The notes: a model not told the origin generated them from the sequence alone. Shown: positions 1 through 6,772, counted from the first letter of the stretch. The stretch is DNA of 7,485 bases from an uncultured Paracoccaceae bacterium (GCA_937927885.1 CALEZJ010000626.1:1-7485), one strand, 5' to 3'. Program-made: numbers and translations.

Positions 1-1
1 C

Positions 2-184
2 CGCATGACCGAGGGGTTGCCGCTGAATCCGCGTCTGACGGCACAGCCTGCCGAGGTGGCCGAGGCGATCCGGGCCGCCGACCTGCGCGGGCGCGACGTG
101 ATCTATGTGCGCCGCATCTGGCGGCTGGTCATGGCGATCATCCGCGCCCTGCCGGAATTTTTGTTCAAGAAAACAAGGCTTTGA
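2..184 (+). CDS. SDR-family oxidoreductase, C-terminal fragment (5' end outside the window)
   Basis: This is the last 60 codons of an open frame that enters from the left edge and ends at TGA 182-184. The visible residues have the usual tail of a short-chain dehydrogenase/reductase. After the MTEGLPL segment comes LTAQPAEVAEAIRAA, matching the common pattern in which a Thr/Ser-Pro-Glu-Val-Ala stretch opens the last helix. Next is a strand like GRDVIYV, then an amphipathic segment rich in Trp, Ile and Leu (RRIWRLVMAIIRALPEFLF) and a basic end (KKTRL). Such tails occur in membrane-associated SDRs, including DprE2-type decaprenylphosphoryl-2-keto-ribose reductases, where the tail probably lies on the inner membrane. 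The Rossmann nucleotide-binding site and the catalytic Tyr-Lys are outside the window, so substrate and cofactor cannot be judged. The ATG at 5 falls inside the gene and is probably not the start. Confidence 0.72.
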   Translation, partial: RMTEGLPLNPRLTAQPAEVAEAIRAADLRGRDVIYVRRIWRLVMAIIRALPEFLFKKTRL

Positions 185-246
185 TTTGCACTCGCCCGGC
201 GCGCGGCCTTGCGGGATCAGCGACTGCGGCGCACTTGTCCCCAGGC

Positions 247-306
247 TGACGACCCGTCATCGCCCTGCATCGGCAACCTGCCGCCGATGTTGCGCGACCG
301 GCGCAA
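247..306. repeat. Cluster of three short inverted repeats in the 185-340 spacer
   Basis: Three perfect small dyads follow each other closely. TGACG/CGTCA lies at 247-251 and 255-259 with a 3-nt loop. CATCGGC/GCCGATG lies at 268-274 and 283-289 with an 8-nt loop. TTGCGC/GCGCAA lies at 290-295 and 301-306 with a 5-nt loop. None is followed by a T-run, so this is not a standard intrinsic terminator. They lie 60-120 nt after the SDR stop and 35-90 nt before the GTG start of the next gene. They could be a weak or Rho-assisted terminator, leader structure of the next gene, or protein-binding sites. I see no convincing -35/-10 pair in the spacer. Confidence 0.4.
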
Positions 307-340
307 TGCGTTCATTGTCGGTTAGCACTTTCACCGGTAT

Positions 341-1957
341 GTGAAGAGACATGATCCGCCTTCGCACCGCATCCCCCTCGGCCCAGACCCGTTCAACCAC
401 GGCCGTCGTGGCGCCCTTGTGGGCGGTGGATTGGTGGCCTTGGGGCTGGTCGCGCTGGGTGCGCAGCGGCTGGTCCAGCCCCCGCCCCAGGCTGCGCTGG
501 CCCAGCTTCCCGCCCCGCAGGTCTGGCTGAGCAGCCTTGCCCTGCCTGAGGGCACCGCCTTTGCCGCGCCGGATTACACGGTCGAACCCCTGCTGCCGCG
601 TGGCCCCGCACAGCGCCGCGCGCTGGCCCCGAACGCCCCCGCGGCGCCCGCTGCCCTTGTCGCGGTCGCCCCGTCGCCGCAGCCCGTCGCCCCGCGCACG
701 GTTGCCGTGGCGCCGATTGCTTCGCCGGACCAGCCCCTGCGGATCGCGGTGATCGAGGGGCGGCCCCAAGCCGTTCCGCCGCGCCGCACGACGCCCGCCG
801 AGACCTCGACTGAGGGGACCGTGCTGGCGCTGGTCCCCGAAACCGCCGGTTCACCCGACCCCACGGCCGAGCAACTCGCCGCGCTCCGGGCGCCCAGTCG
901 CTCGCCATTGCCGCGCCAGCGCCCGGAGGCCCTCGCGGTGGCGACCCCGGCCGCGGAACCGCCTGCCGTCGCGCTCGCCAGTCTCGCCCCCGGAGGTCTG
1001 CTGGTCTCGCGCACCCCCGTGCCGCGTCCCGAAACGGTCACCCGCCTCGCCAGCCTCGATCTGGGCCCCGGTCCCTCGGCGCTTGCCGCACCGCGAGCGC
1101 CGGAAGCCACGCCGCCCGGCCCCAGTCTCTCGGTGCCCGCACTCAATGAGGCGGTCGCCTCGTCCGACCGCTGCGCCCCCGCCCTGACCCGCGCCGTTCC
1201 CCGCCGCCCCTCGGGCGCAGGCACCGGCAGCGCGGTGATCGGACGATTGACCGCGCTTGGCGGAAACGAGCGCGACCGGGCCATCACGGCCGAACTTCTG
1301 GGCGGCAACATGCCCGATTTCCTGCGCACGCTTGTGCCGGTGACCTTCTCGGGCACCGGGGCCAACGGCCAGCGCACCCGCGTCACCATCTGCGTGACGC
1401 CCGACTATCTTGCCGTCGGCTCGGACAGCGACTTCGTTCGCGTCCCGCTGGGCCTGCCCGCCGCGATGCAGGTGGCCGAGCGTTTCGACATGGTCCTGCC
1501 GACGACAATGATGGTCGATGCGATCTATGCTCAGGCCAGTGTGCGCCTGTCGCCGTCGCCGATGGAACCCGGCGCGCAGATGGCCTCGACCGGGTATTTC
1601 CTGCGCCACAACGCCACCGTCGAAGGCCAGCGCGCCCGCGCGGGCGGGCGATTGGGGCAACTGGTCTCGGGCCACAAGAAGGACCTCGTGCTGACCAACC
1701 GGCTGAACGCCAATCCCGGACGGGTGGCGATCTATGGCTGGCACCGCCCCGGCGGCGCACCGATCCAGCCGCTGAGCACGGTGCACGGCGCCTCTTACGC
1801 CGATTACAGCCACGGGATCCGGCTGGTCAGCCGCCGCGCCTATGTCAACGGGCGCGAGGTGGATCTGCGTGATCTGCTGGCCGACAGCCGACTGGCCGGA
1901 CTGGTCAGTTCCGAAGGCACGATCACCCATCGCCAGATGCTGGCCTCGCTGCGCTGA
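341..1957 (+). CDS. Uncharacterised exported/anchored protein with Pro/Ala-rich linker and conserved-looking C-terminal domain
   Basis: This encodes 538 aa that I cannot assign to a named family. Residues 22-41 (RRGALVGGG followed by LVALGLVALGA) form a twin-arginine-like motif with a hydrophobic core, suggesting a Tat signal or an N-terminal membrane anchor. Residues 46 to about 275 are a low-complexity Pro/Ala/Val linker with recurring P-x-PRP elements (PLPRQRPEALA near 190, PVPRPETVTRLASLD near 226). Residues about 295-530 look globular. Landmarks are GGNMPDFLRTLVPVTF, VTICVTPDYLAVGSDSDF, GHKKDLVLTNRL (from 444), YGWHRPGGAPIQPL (465-478) and YADYSHGIRLV (486-496). His445, His468, His482 and His491 cluster here and could bind metal or act in catalysis. 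Cys278 and Cys351 could form a disulfide. The GTG at 341 is the only possible start after the in-frame TAG at 323-325 that keeps the RR motif; it lacks a clear ribosome binding site, so GTG 419 remains possible. The gene stands alone and converges with the operon to its right. Confidence 0.8.
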   Translation: MKRHDPPSHRIPLGPDPFNHGRRGALVGGGLVALGLVALGAQRLVQPPPQAALAQLPAPQVWLSSLALPEGTAFAAPDYTVEPLLPRGPAQRRALAPNAPAAPAALVAVAPSPQPVAPRTVAVAPIASPDQPLRIAVIEGRPQAVPPRRTTPAETSTEGTVLALVPETAGSPDPTAEQLAALRAPSRSPLPRQRPEALAVATPAAEPPAVALASLAPGGLLVSRTPVPRPETVTRLASLDLGPGPSALAAPRAPEATPPGPSLSVPALNEAVASSDRCAPALTRAVPRRPSGAGTGSAVIGRLTALGGNERDRAITAELLGGNMPDFLRTLVPVTFSGTGANGQRTRVTICVTPDYLAVGSDSDFVRVPLGLPAAMQVAERFDMVLPTTMMVDAIYAQASVRLSPSPMEPGAQMASTGYFLRHNATVEGQRARAGGRLGQLVSGHKKDLVLTNRLNANPGRVAIYGWHRPGGAPIQPLSTVHGASYADYSHGIRLVSRRAYVNGREVDLRDLLADSRLAGLVSSEGTITHRQMLASLR

Positions 1958-1993
1958 CGGCCGGAACCGGACCGGGGCACGACCGGGTTTTCA

Positions 1994-2028
1994 CGACAGG
2001 GACACCCTGCGGGAAGGGCAGCCTGTCG
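1994..2028. terminator. Imperfect hairpin downstream of the 538-aa gene, possible terminator
   Basis: Outer arms CGACAGG (1994-2000) and CCTGTCG (2022-2028) are exact complements. Inside them CCCT (2005-2008) pairs with AGGG (2015-2018), leaving small internal loops. The structure begins 36 nt after the upstream stop codon, a usual place for transcription to end. No T-run follows on either strand, so if it terminates at all it is non-canonical or Rho-assisted. Confidence 0.3.
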
Positions 2029-2235
2029 GCGGACCCTTGGCCATCCTGCGGGTGACCTGCCGCACCTCCACGCTTTTGACAGACACGAGGTCAGCGCGCG
2101 AAGCCGGGCCTGCAAGACCGCGCCGTTGCGGCTCGCCATCACCGAACCCATCGCAGCAGGCGCACCTTGAGGGAGCCGGGGACGCCGACAGGTCCCAAAG
2201 TCCCGGACGGGTCCTCACCAATTCGCAAACGCAAC

Positions 2236-2265
2236 CCGCGCCGAAAGCAAAGCGTTCCGGCGCGG
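2236..2265 (-). terminator. GC-rich hairpin downstream of the secreted-protein operon, likely terminator
   Basis: CCGCGCCG (2236-2243) and CGGCGCGG (2258-2265) are exact 8-bp complements, and two more A-T pairs can form with one bulge (AA at 2244-2245 with TT at 2255-2256). The loop is about 9 nt. It sits 42 nt past the stop of the minus-strand operon. Read on the minus strand, the stem is followed by a T-rich but interrupted tract (GTTGCGTTTGCG), weaker than a standard U-run. This is the best candidate for the operon's end. Confidence 0.45.
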
Positions 2266-2307
2266 CGACCCTCTCGGCGACCATCCAAAGGCGCGGCCTG
2301 AGCCGTC

Positions 2308-3306
2308 TCAGCGGATGTCGCGGAAGCAGCGGAACCCGAGGTGATAGTTCGAATGGCTCCCCGTCGACAGCACCCGCGAGCCATGCCAGTAGGGCGCCCG
2401 CCACCGCGCCCAATGCTCGTGCGCGCGGACCGTATCCCAGATGAACCACGACCCCTTCATCTCGGTCACGCCCAGGATCGTCGACCCGCGCGAGGCCATC
2501 TGGTTTTCCGCCAGTGGCAGGTTCATGTGCTCGGCCGCGTTGCCGTCGATGTCATAGACCCCGAGCGGCGAGTGGCATTGCGGGAAGGATCCGGTGGGAT
2601 AGGTGTTCGACCCGCAACCGGTCCAGGACCCGCCATTGCACTGGGGCGATTTCGAACTGCCGGTGGCGCAGACCCCGCGACGCCATTCTCCGATCGAATA
2701 GACATTGGACTGGCTGGCATAGCGCTGGTTGTGCCACGCGCGCATGGCCTGCTGGCTGCCCAGCGAGAAATTGTAATCGGGCGGCAGCAGCGCCCCGGCG
2801 GCTGCCCCCTCCCATTCATGCGCATCGCCGATGCGGGCACCCTCGGCCGCACAGAGCGCGACCGCCTGATCGGCGCGAACCCAGACCACGGGATAGGTCA
2901 GCGGCACGTTGGGGTATTCGAACATATGGGCGCAAACCCGGGCGTCTTCGGGCCGCTGCGTGGCAGGATCGTAAAGCGGGACCTCGTAAGGGCGCCCGCA
3001 GATGCGCTCGAAGCGCGCGTTGCGATAGCCCCGGCGCACGGATTCGACGCTGCCCCCGAGCCGCGTTGCGGCCTCGGCCGGGGTCATCGGGTGGCGGGTG
3101 ATGGCGGGATTGCCCTGCCCCATCTGCGGCGCCCCGGCAAAGATCGCGCGGATGCGGTCCATCGTGGCGCCCGATAGCCCGCGCCATTCCTGCATGTCGC
3201 GAAACATCGCCTCGTTGTTCTGCGCCAGCGTCTGCGCGCCGCCGACCATCGGCGCCAGCATCAGCGCCAGTCCCAGTCCCAGACCCAGTCCAGCCAGTCT
3301 TTTCAT
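2308..3306 (-). CDS. Secreted FGE/sulfatase-modifying-factor-like protein lacking the catalytic cysteines
   Basis: This encodes 332 aa. Residues 1-24 are a signal peptide (basic MKR, a Leu/Gly core, then VGGA before QTL). Residues about 130-331 match the FGE-sulfatase (SUMF1-type) domain in motif order: YPVVWVRADQAVALC (138-152), ARIGDAHEWEGAAAG (157-171, cf. 'RLPTEAEWEYAARG'), GVYDIDGNAAEHMN (249-262, cf. 'GLYDMSGNVWEW'), MKGSW (283-287) and the closing GFRCFRD (324-330). True FGEs oxidise a sulfatase cysteine to formylglycine using a copper-binding Cys pair between the GGSW-like and GFR motifs. Here that segment (288-323) has none, so catalysis of that kind is unlikely and a binding or structural role is more probable. 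Eight mature cysteines (103, 125, 152, 213, 223, 231, 244, 327) suggest disulfides. The ATG at 3306 is set by the signal peptide and a GGGAGGA ribosome binding site just upstream. The upstream gene ends 11 nt before it, so the two are probably co-translated. The open frame continues further upstream, but that part only shadows the neighbouring gene. Confidence 0.85.
   Translation of the reverse strand: MKRLAGLGLGLGLALMLAPMVGGAQTLAQNNEAMFRDMQEWRGLSGATMDRIRAIFAGAPQMGQGNPAITRHPMTPAEAATRLGGSVESVRRGYRNARFERICGRPYEVPLYDPATQRPEDARVCAHMFEYPNVPLTYPVVWVRADQAVALCAAEGARIGDAHEWEGAAAGALLPPDYNFSLGSQQAMRAWHNQRYASQSNVYSIGEWRRGVCATGSSKSPQCNGGSWTGCGSNTYPTGSFPQCHSPLGVYDIDGNAAEHMNLPLAENQMASRGSTILGVTEMKGSWFIWDTVRAHEHWARWRAPYWHGSRVLSTGSHSNYHLGFRCFRDIR
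3267..3299. repeat. Hexameric CCCAGT-type tandem repeat inside the signal peptide
   Basis: About five imperfect copies of a CCAGTC/CCCAGT hexamer run through this stretch. On the minus strand they encode the alternating Leu-Gly core (LGLGLGLGL) of the signal peptide of the FGE-like protein. Gain or loss of a unit would keep the frame but change the length of the hydrophobic core. Confidence 0.6.
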
Positions 3307-3317
3307 GCCATCCTCCC

Positions 3318-5042
3318 TCAGCGGCGCAGCAGGTAGAAGAAATCGCGGTTGTCGGAAAACTCGATGAATCGTCCCATCGGCCGCCCGTCGCGATGGCGCG
3401 AGTCGCTTTCGGACATGCGGCGATCGAGATGCACGATCGAGAACTCGGGCGAGCCCGGCTCGCGCGGGTAGATTGCCGAATAGGTCAGATCGAGCGAGTT
3501 CATGTCGAGCAGCATTCCGTAGTCGCATTGATAGGCCTGGAACGTGCGCGCCATGCCCGACGGCGTCACCGACATGAACACGGCATAGATCAGGAACTGC
3601 CGCCCCTCGACCCGGCGCACACAGACGCCAGACCGCAGCGTCCTCAGTTGCGCCTCGGCACTGCCCGACCAGTTGCCGCCCATCCAGCTTTGCACCTGCC
3701 GACCCGGGCGCGGCGTTCCTTCCGGGCCAAGCTCGACCAGCGGGGTGCCGTTCTGGCGCGCGAAACGGATATGCGGCAGCAAGGTGTTCAGATCGTCGCT
3801 CCAGGTCTCCATGTTGACGGTGCCGTCCTGCAAGACATAGAGCGTGGCCAGCCCCGGTTGCAGGCGGCTCAGCACCACGCCGTTGACGACAAAGCCGTAA
3901 TGGTGGCCGTGGTTGGTATAGGCCATGTCGGTCAGCCGCCAAGCGCCGTGATCGCGCTTGAACCCGCCCGCAAAGATGCCCGCCAGCCGATCCATGAACA
4001 CCGGGTTCAGCATCCCGGTCATGTTCAACGGTGCCAGCGTGTCGAATCCGTCCGGCCCCGGCAGGTTATAGTTGCGACCCGAGCCCGAGGGCCGCGGCGA
4101 CCAACCGACGGAGGGGTGCGAGGTGCCGATTTCATAGCGCAGATCAAAGCGCGACATGTCGAAGGCCCAGAGGTGGACATCCGAGCCGTTCTCGACCCCG
4201 TCGAGCCCGTTCGCGCCAGACACGCGCAAGAGGTCCTGCGCCACCATGCCGGGCTGCACGACGCTGGCATAGATGCCGGGCGCGTTCTGCACCGCGTACC
4301 AGCTTCCCGCCTGCATCTGGTTGCTTTCCGCGCCGACCAGATCGACCCGCAGGTTCGAACGCATCACCGGCTGGCGCGACAACAGGGCCGAACCGAGAAT
4401 CGCCACCACCTCGCCGGCCTCGGCCTCGTTCATGGTCTGGGCCGAGGTGAGATAGGCGTCCTCGTAAAGCGTGTCCTTGATCAGGTTGATGAGGCTTTCG
4501 CCAAACGGGACGTATCCGCGCAGGAACTCTGTCACCGCCTCACGCGTGGTGCGGCTGCCCGAGCCGGGGTTGCGCAGGAACAGCCGCTGCTCGCAGATCG
4601 GCGCATAGGGCAAGGCACCCTGGCGGGCGCTTTCCAGTTCGCCATCCCAGGGCGTGCAGGTCACGCTGCCCGCCGCACTGTCGATGGTCAGCGTCGAGCC
4701 ATCGGGCCCCAGCGAGACGGTGAACAGTTCCGGCGCCGCGTTTTCCAGATGCCAGACCCGGGCCGAGCGTCCCTGCCCGGTTTCCAGCACGAACCAGGCA
4801 TTCACATAGGGATTGAGCGAGATCAGCCGCAGCGGCGTGCCATCCGCCGCAGTGCCGCCGAGTTCGGCGCGAAACGGCTGGAATTCGACCACCGAGCGGC
4901 GGTAATCATCCCGGAAGGCGGCGAATTGCGCCGCCCTGGCGGAAGCCGGTGAAAACCAGGGGGCCATGGTGTCGGCCTTGGCCGGGGTGGTCAGAAACAG
5001 GCCCCCCAGTGCCGCGGCGCAGGCGGCCGAGGCAAGGCGCAT
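3318..5042 (-). CDS. Uncharacterised secreted protein, possible divergent phosphodiester-glycosidase (NAGPA)-like C-terminal half
   Basis: This encodes 574 aa. Residues 1-23 are a signal peptide ([17 protein letters not shown], cleavage after AKA, before DTMAPW). The mature protein has four cysteines, plausibly paired 129-150 and 474-506. Residues about 230-335 include [29 protein letters not shown] and [14 protein letters not shown]. From about 355 the motif order recalls the NAGPA/DUF2233 phosphodiester glycosidase fold: [11 protein letters not shown] (358-368, cf. 'NGGFF'), [10 protein letters not shown] (381-390), LYVLQDGTV (401-409), RTLRSGVCV (467-475), then [15 protein letters not shown] (504-518) where that family has its 'LDGGGS' site. 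Asp513 fits the Asp, but the glycines are absent. That resemblance is my inference from memory of the family. The protein ends in FFYLLRR. The start chosen is ATG 5042, with AAGGG seven bases upstream; the in-frame ATG at 5069 would put nine extra residues before the signal peptide and has a poorly spaced GGGAG. It is the first gene of a two-gene operon with the FGE-like gene. Confidence 0.82.
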   Translation of the reverse strand: MRLASAACAAALGGLFLTTPAKADTMAPWFSPASARAAQFAAFRDDYRRSVVEFQPFRAELGGTAADGTPLRLISLNPYVNAWFVLETGQGRSARVWHLENAAPELFTVSLGPDGSTLTIDSAAGSVTCTPWDGELESARQGALPYAPICEQRLFLRNPGSGSRTTREAVTEFLRGYVPFGESLINLIKDTLYEDAYLTSAQTMNEAEAGEVVAILGSALLSRQPVMRSNLRVDLVGAESNQMQAGSWYAVQNAPGIYASVVQPGMVAQDLLRVSGANGLDGVENGSDVHLWAFDMSRFDLRYEIGTSHPSVGWSPRPSGSGRNYNLPGPDGFDTLAPLNMTGMLNPVFMDRLAGIFAGGFKRDHGAWRLTDMAYTNHGHHYGFVVNGVVLSRLQPGLATLYVLQDGTVNMETWSDDLNTLLPHIRFARQNGTPLVELGPEGTPRPGRQVQSWMGGNWSGSAEAQLRTLRSGVCVRRVEGRQFLIYAVFMSVTPSGMARTFQAYQCDYGMLLDMNSLDLTYSAIYPREPGSPEFSIVHLDRRMSESDSRHRDGRPMGRFIEFSDNRDFFYLLRR

Positions 5043-5125
5043 CGTGTAACCCTTGGTCTGCACTCTCATTCTCCCGAACAAACTGGCTGTGGCGCCGCAG
5101 CGCCGCAAATGGCTTCGGGGCACCC

Positions 5126-5149
5126 TGCCTCAATCGGTCGATTCAGGCA
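5126..5149. promoter_or_regulatory. 24-bp near-perfect inverted repeat, candidate operator between divergent genes
   Basis: The half-sites TGCCTCAATCGG and TCGATTCAGGCA match as reverse complements at 10 of 12 positions. The mismatches are one C/C at the sixth position and the central pair. The element lies 84 bp upstream of the minus-strand operon's ATG and 163 bp upstream of fumC. Its size and two-fold symmetry fit a dimeric helix-turn-helix repressor or activator site. On the minus strand a loose promoter (TTGCCT, 17 nt, CAGGGT) would overlap it, which would suit repression of the secreted-protein operon. The regulator is not in the window. Confidence 0.5.
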
Positions 5150-5155
5150 ACAGCG

Positions 5156-5175
5156 CCCGGACAGCTTGTCCCGGG
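5156..5175. repeat. Second dyad element adjoining the operator-like repeat
   Basis: GGACA (5159-5163) and TGTCC (5167-5171) are perfect complements around a GCT loop. Flanking CCC and GGG extend the arms if one C is bulged. It starts 7 bp after the 24-bp inverted repeat. It could be part of a composite regulatory site or a leader hairpin, and its function is unknown. Confidence 0.35.
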
Positions 5176-5234
5176 TCTCAAGCTTTGTTGAACCGCTCCC
5201 CCTTGACGGCGCAAGTCCGCCGACGCGCCGATCA

Positions 5235-5263
5235 TTGCATACATCGGCATACCGATTGATTTT
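5235..5263 (+). promoter_or_regulatory. Possible fumC promoter/operator region
   Basis: This is the only AT-richer patch before fumC. TTGCAT (5235-5240), a 17-nt spacer and GATTTT (5258-5263) make a weak sigma-70-like pair 50-78 bp ahead of the ATG. Within the spacer lies the dyad ATCGG/CCGAT (5243-5247 and 5252-5256). GCATAC is also repeated exactly one helical turn apart (5237-5242 and 5247-5252), as expected for a protein-binding site. A better -35 (TTGACG, 5203-5208) has no -10 at a suitable distance. Confidence 0.25.
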
Positions 5264-5312
5264 CCCGCCGCCGCTGGCTAAGAGGGCGCAAACCCGCATC
5301 AGGAGTCGCGCC

Positions 5313-6707
5313 ATGACCGCCACCCGCACCGAAACCGACAGCTTTGGCCCGCTCGAGGTTCCCGCCAACAGATACTGGGGCGCACAGACCCAGCGCAGCA
5401 TCATCAACTTTCCCATCGGCTGGGAGCGCCAGCCGGTTCCGATCATCCGCGCGCTGGGCGTGATCAAGAAGGACTGCGCGCTGGTCAATATCGCGCAGGG
5501 CGACATCGCGCCCGAACTGGGCCACGCCATCGCCGCCGCCGCCCAGGAGGTGATCGAGGGGAAATTCGACGACAACTTCCCCCTTGTCGTCTGGCAGACC
5601 GGCTCGGGCACACAGTCGAACATGAACGCGAACGAGGTGATCTCGAACCGCGCGATCGAGATGCTGGGCGGGGTGATGGGGTCGAAGAAGCCCGTGCACC
5701 CCAATGACCATGTCAACATGGGCCAGTCGTCGAACGACACCTTCCCGACCGCGATGCATGTCGCCATCGGCATGCTGGCGCGCGACGTGCTGCTGCCGGG
5801 GCTGCGCAAGCTGCACGCCGCATTGGACGCCAAGGCGCATGAATTCAAGGACATCATCAAGATCGGCCGCACCCATACGCAGGATGCAACACCCCTGACG
5901 CTGGGGCAGGAATTCAGCGGCTATGCCAAGCAGGTCGAACGCGGGATCGCGCGCGTCGAAATGTGCCTGCCGCATATCTATGAACTGGCGCAGGGCGGCA
6001 CGGCGGTGGGCACGGGCCTGAACACCCGTGTCGGCTGGGATGTGAGGGTTGCCGCGCAAATCGCTGAAATCACGGGACTTCCCTTCATCACCGCCCCGAA
6101 CAAGTTCGAGGCGCTGGCGGCCCATGACGCCATGGTGATGTTCTCGGGCGCCCTGAAAACCGTCGCCGCGAGCCTGTTCAAGATCGCCAACGACCTGCGG
6201 CTTCTGGGTTCGGGGCCGCGCTCGGGTCTGGGCGAACTGATCCTGCCGGAAAACGAACCCGGTTCCTCGATCATGCCCGGCAAGGTGAACCCGACCCAGG
6301 CCGAGGCGCTGACCATGGTCTGCGCGCATGTCATGGGCAATGACGCCGCGGTCGGCTTTGCCGGGTCGCAGGGTCATTTCGAACTGAACGTCTACAACCC
6401 GATGATGTCCTATAACGTGCTGCAATCCATGCAACTTCTGGGCGACAGCGCCAGCGCCTTCACCGACAACATGGTGGTGGGCACGCAGGCCAATGTGGCG
6501 CGCATCGACAAGCTGATGAAGGAATCGCTGATGTTGGTGACGGCGCTGGCGCCGACCATCGGCTATGATGCCGCGACCAAGGTGGCAAAGACCGCGCACA
6601 AGAACGGCACCACCCTGCGCGAGGAAGCCATCGCGCTGGGCTATGTCGACGGCGAAACCTTTGACCGCGTCGTGCGGCCCGAGGACATGATCAGCCCGAA
6701 AGGCTGA
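5313..6707 (+). CDS. fumC: Fumarate hydratase class II
   Basis: This encodes 464 aa, the normal length for the cytoplasmic, iron-independent homotetrameric fumarase that interconverts fumarate and (S)-malate in the TCA cycle. All family landmarks are present: [18 protein letters not shown] (97-114), [19 protein letters not shown] (131-149), [20 protein letters not shown] (185-204) containing His188, and the superfamily signature [16 protein letters not shown] (317-332). The last contains the catalytic Ser318, Lys324 and Asn326 in the same numbering as E. coli FumC. No key residue is missing. The ATG at 5313 has AGGAG at 5301-5305, seven bases upstream; the frame is open further 5' but that part carries no family sequence. 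Class II fumarase is distinguished from aspartase and argininosuccinate lyase by the [10 protein letters not shown] and HPNDHVN segments. It appears monocistronic: its own upstream region, then a strong terminator 8 nt after the stop. Confidence 0.97.
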   Translation: MTATRTETDSFGPLEVPANRYWGAQTQRSIINFPIGWERQPVPIIRALGVIKKDCALVNIAQGDIAPELGHAIAAAAQEVIEGKFDDNFPLVVWQTGSGTQSNMNANEVISNRAIEMLGGVMGSKKPVHPNDHVNMGQSSNDTFPTAMHVAIGMLARDVLLPGLRKLHAALDAKAHEFKDIIKIGRTHTQDATPLTLGQEFSGYAKQVERGIARVEMCLPHIYELAQGGTAVGTGLNTRVGWDVRVAAQIAEITGLPFITAPNKFEALAAHDAMVMFSGALKTVAASLFKIANDLRLLGSGPRSGLGELILPENEPGSSIMPGKVNPTQAEALTMVCAHVMGNDAAVGFAGSQGHFELNVYNPMMSYNVLQSMQLLGDSASAFTDNMVVGTQANVARIDKLMKESLMLVTALAPTIGYDAATKVAKTAHKNGTTLREEAIALGYVDGETFDRVVRPEDMISPKG

Positions 6708-6715
6708 CAAAAGAT

Positions 6716-6747
6716 GGGGGCGCGGCACCGCTTCGCGCCCCCTTTTT
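6716..6747 (+). terminator. Intrinsic terminator of fumC
   Basis: GGGGGCGCG (6716-6724) and CGCGCCCCC (6734-6742) form a perfect 9-bp stem with a 9-nt loop, followed at once by TTTTT (6743-6747). The stem starts 8 nt after the fumC stop codon. Confidence 0.93.
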
Positions 6748-6772
6748 CGTGCGACGGAGAGTTCCAACCTCG

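Larger units (their letters stand above)
1958..2307. other. Convergent intergenic spacer, no gene seen
   Basis: These 350 bases separate the stop codons of two convergent genes. I found no supportable open frame, tRNA or repeat element; frames that cross it are GC-rich by-products without start signals. It holds two hairpins, annotated separately. It also has a duplicated octamer CCTGCGGG (2006-2013 and 2045-2052) and a paired GTCCC direct repeat near 2193-2205. A TTGACA at 2076-2081 has no partner -10 at usual spacing. The length is generous for a convergent pair in a compact genome, so a small RNA or remnant sequence cannot be excluded. Confidence 0.6.

Noticed and set aside
105..344. 79-codon frame in the spacer after the SDR gene
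   Set aside because: It begins inside the SDR coding end in another frame, is Cys/Arg-rich with no motif, and has no ribosome binding site.
851..1930. 359-codon minus-strand frame opposite the 538-aa gene
   Set aside because: It is a GC-bias mirror frame with shadow-type composition and no start signal.
2076..2081. TTGACA as a possible -35 box for a small RNA
   Set aside because: There is no acceptable -10 at 16-18 nt, and nothing recognisable lies downstream.
1842..2449. Frames on both strands crossing the convergent spacer
   Set aside because: Each begins inside or runs into a neighbouring gene in the wrong frame and lacks a start signal or recognisable sequence.
3307..3942. Open frame continuing upstream of the FGE-like gene on the minus strand (would give a 544-aa protein)
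   Set aside because: The extension overlaps the 574-aa gene in another frame, and its residues look like a compositional by-product. A clear ribosome binding site and signal peptide place the start at 3306.
3393..4952. 519-codon plus-strand frame opposite the 574-aa gene
   Set aside because: It is antisense to a well-supported gene. It is rich in Arg, His and Gln with no recognisable motif, typical of the mirror frame of GC-rich coding DNA.
5043..5069. In-frame upstream ATG (5069) as the start of the 574-aa protein
   Set aside because: It would put nine polar residues ahead of a good signal peptide, and its GGGAG is only about two bases from the ATG. ATG 5042 has well-spaced AAGGG.
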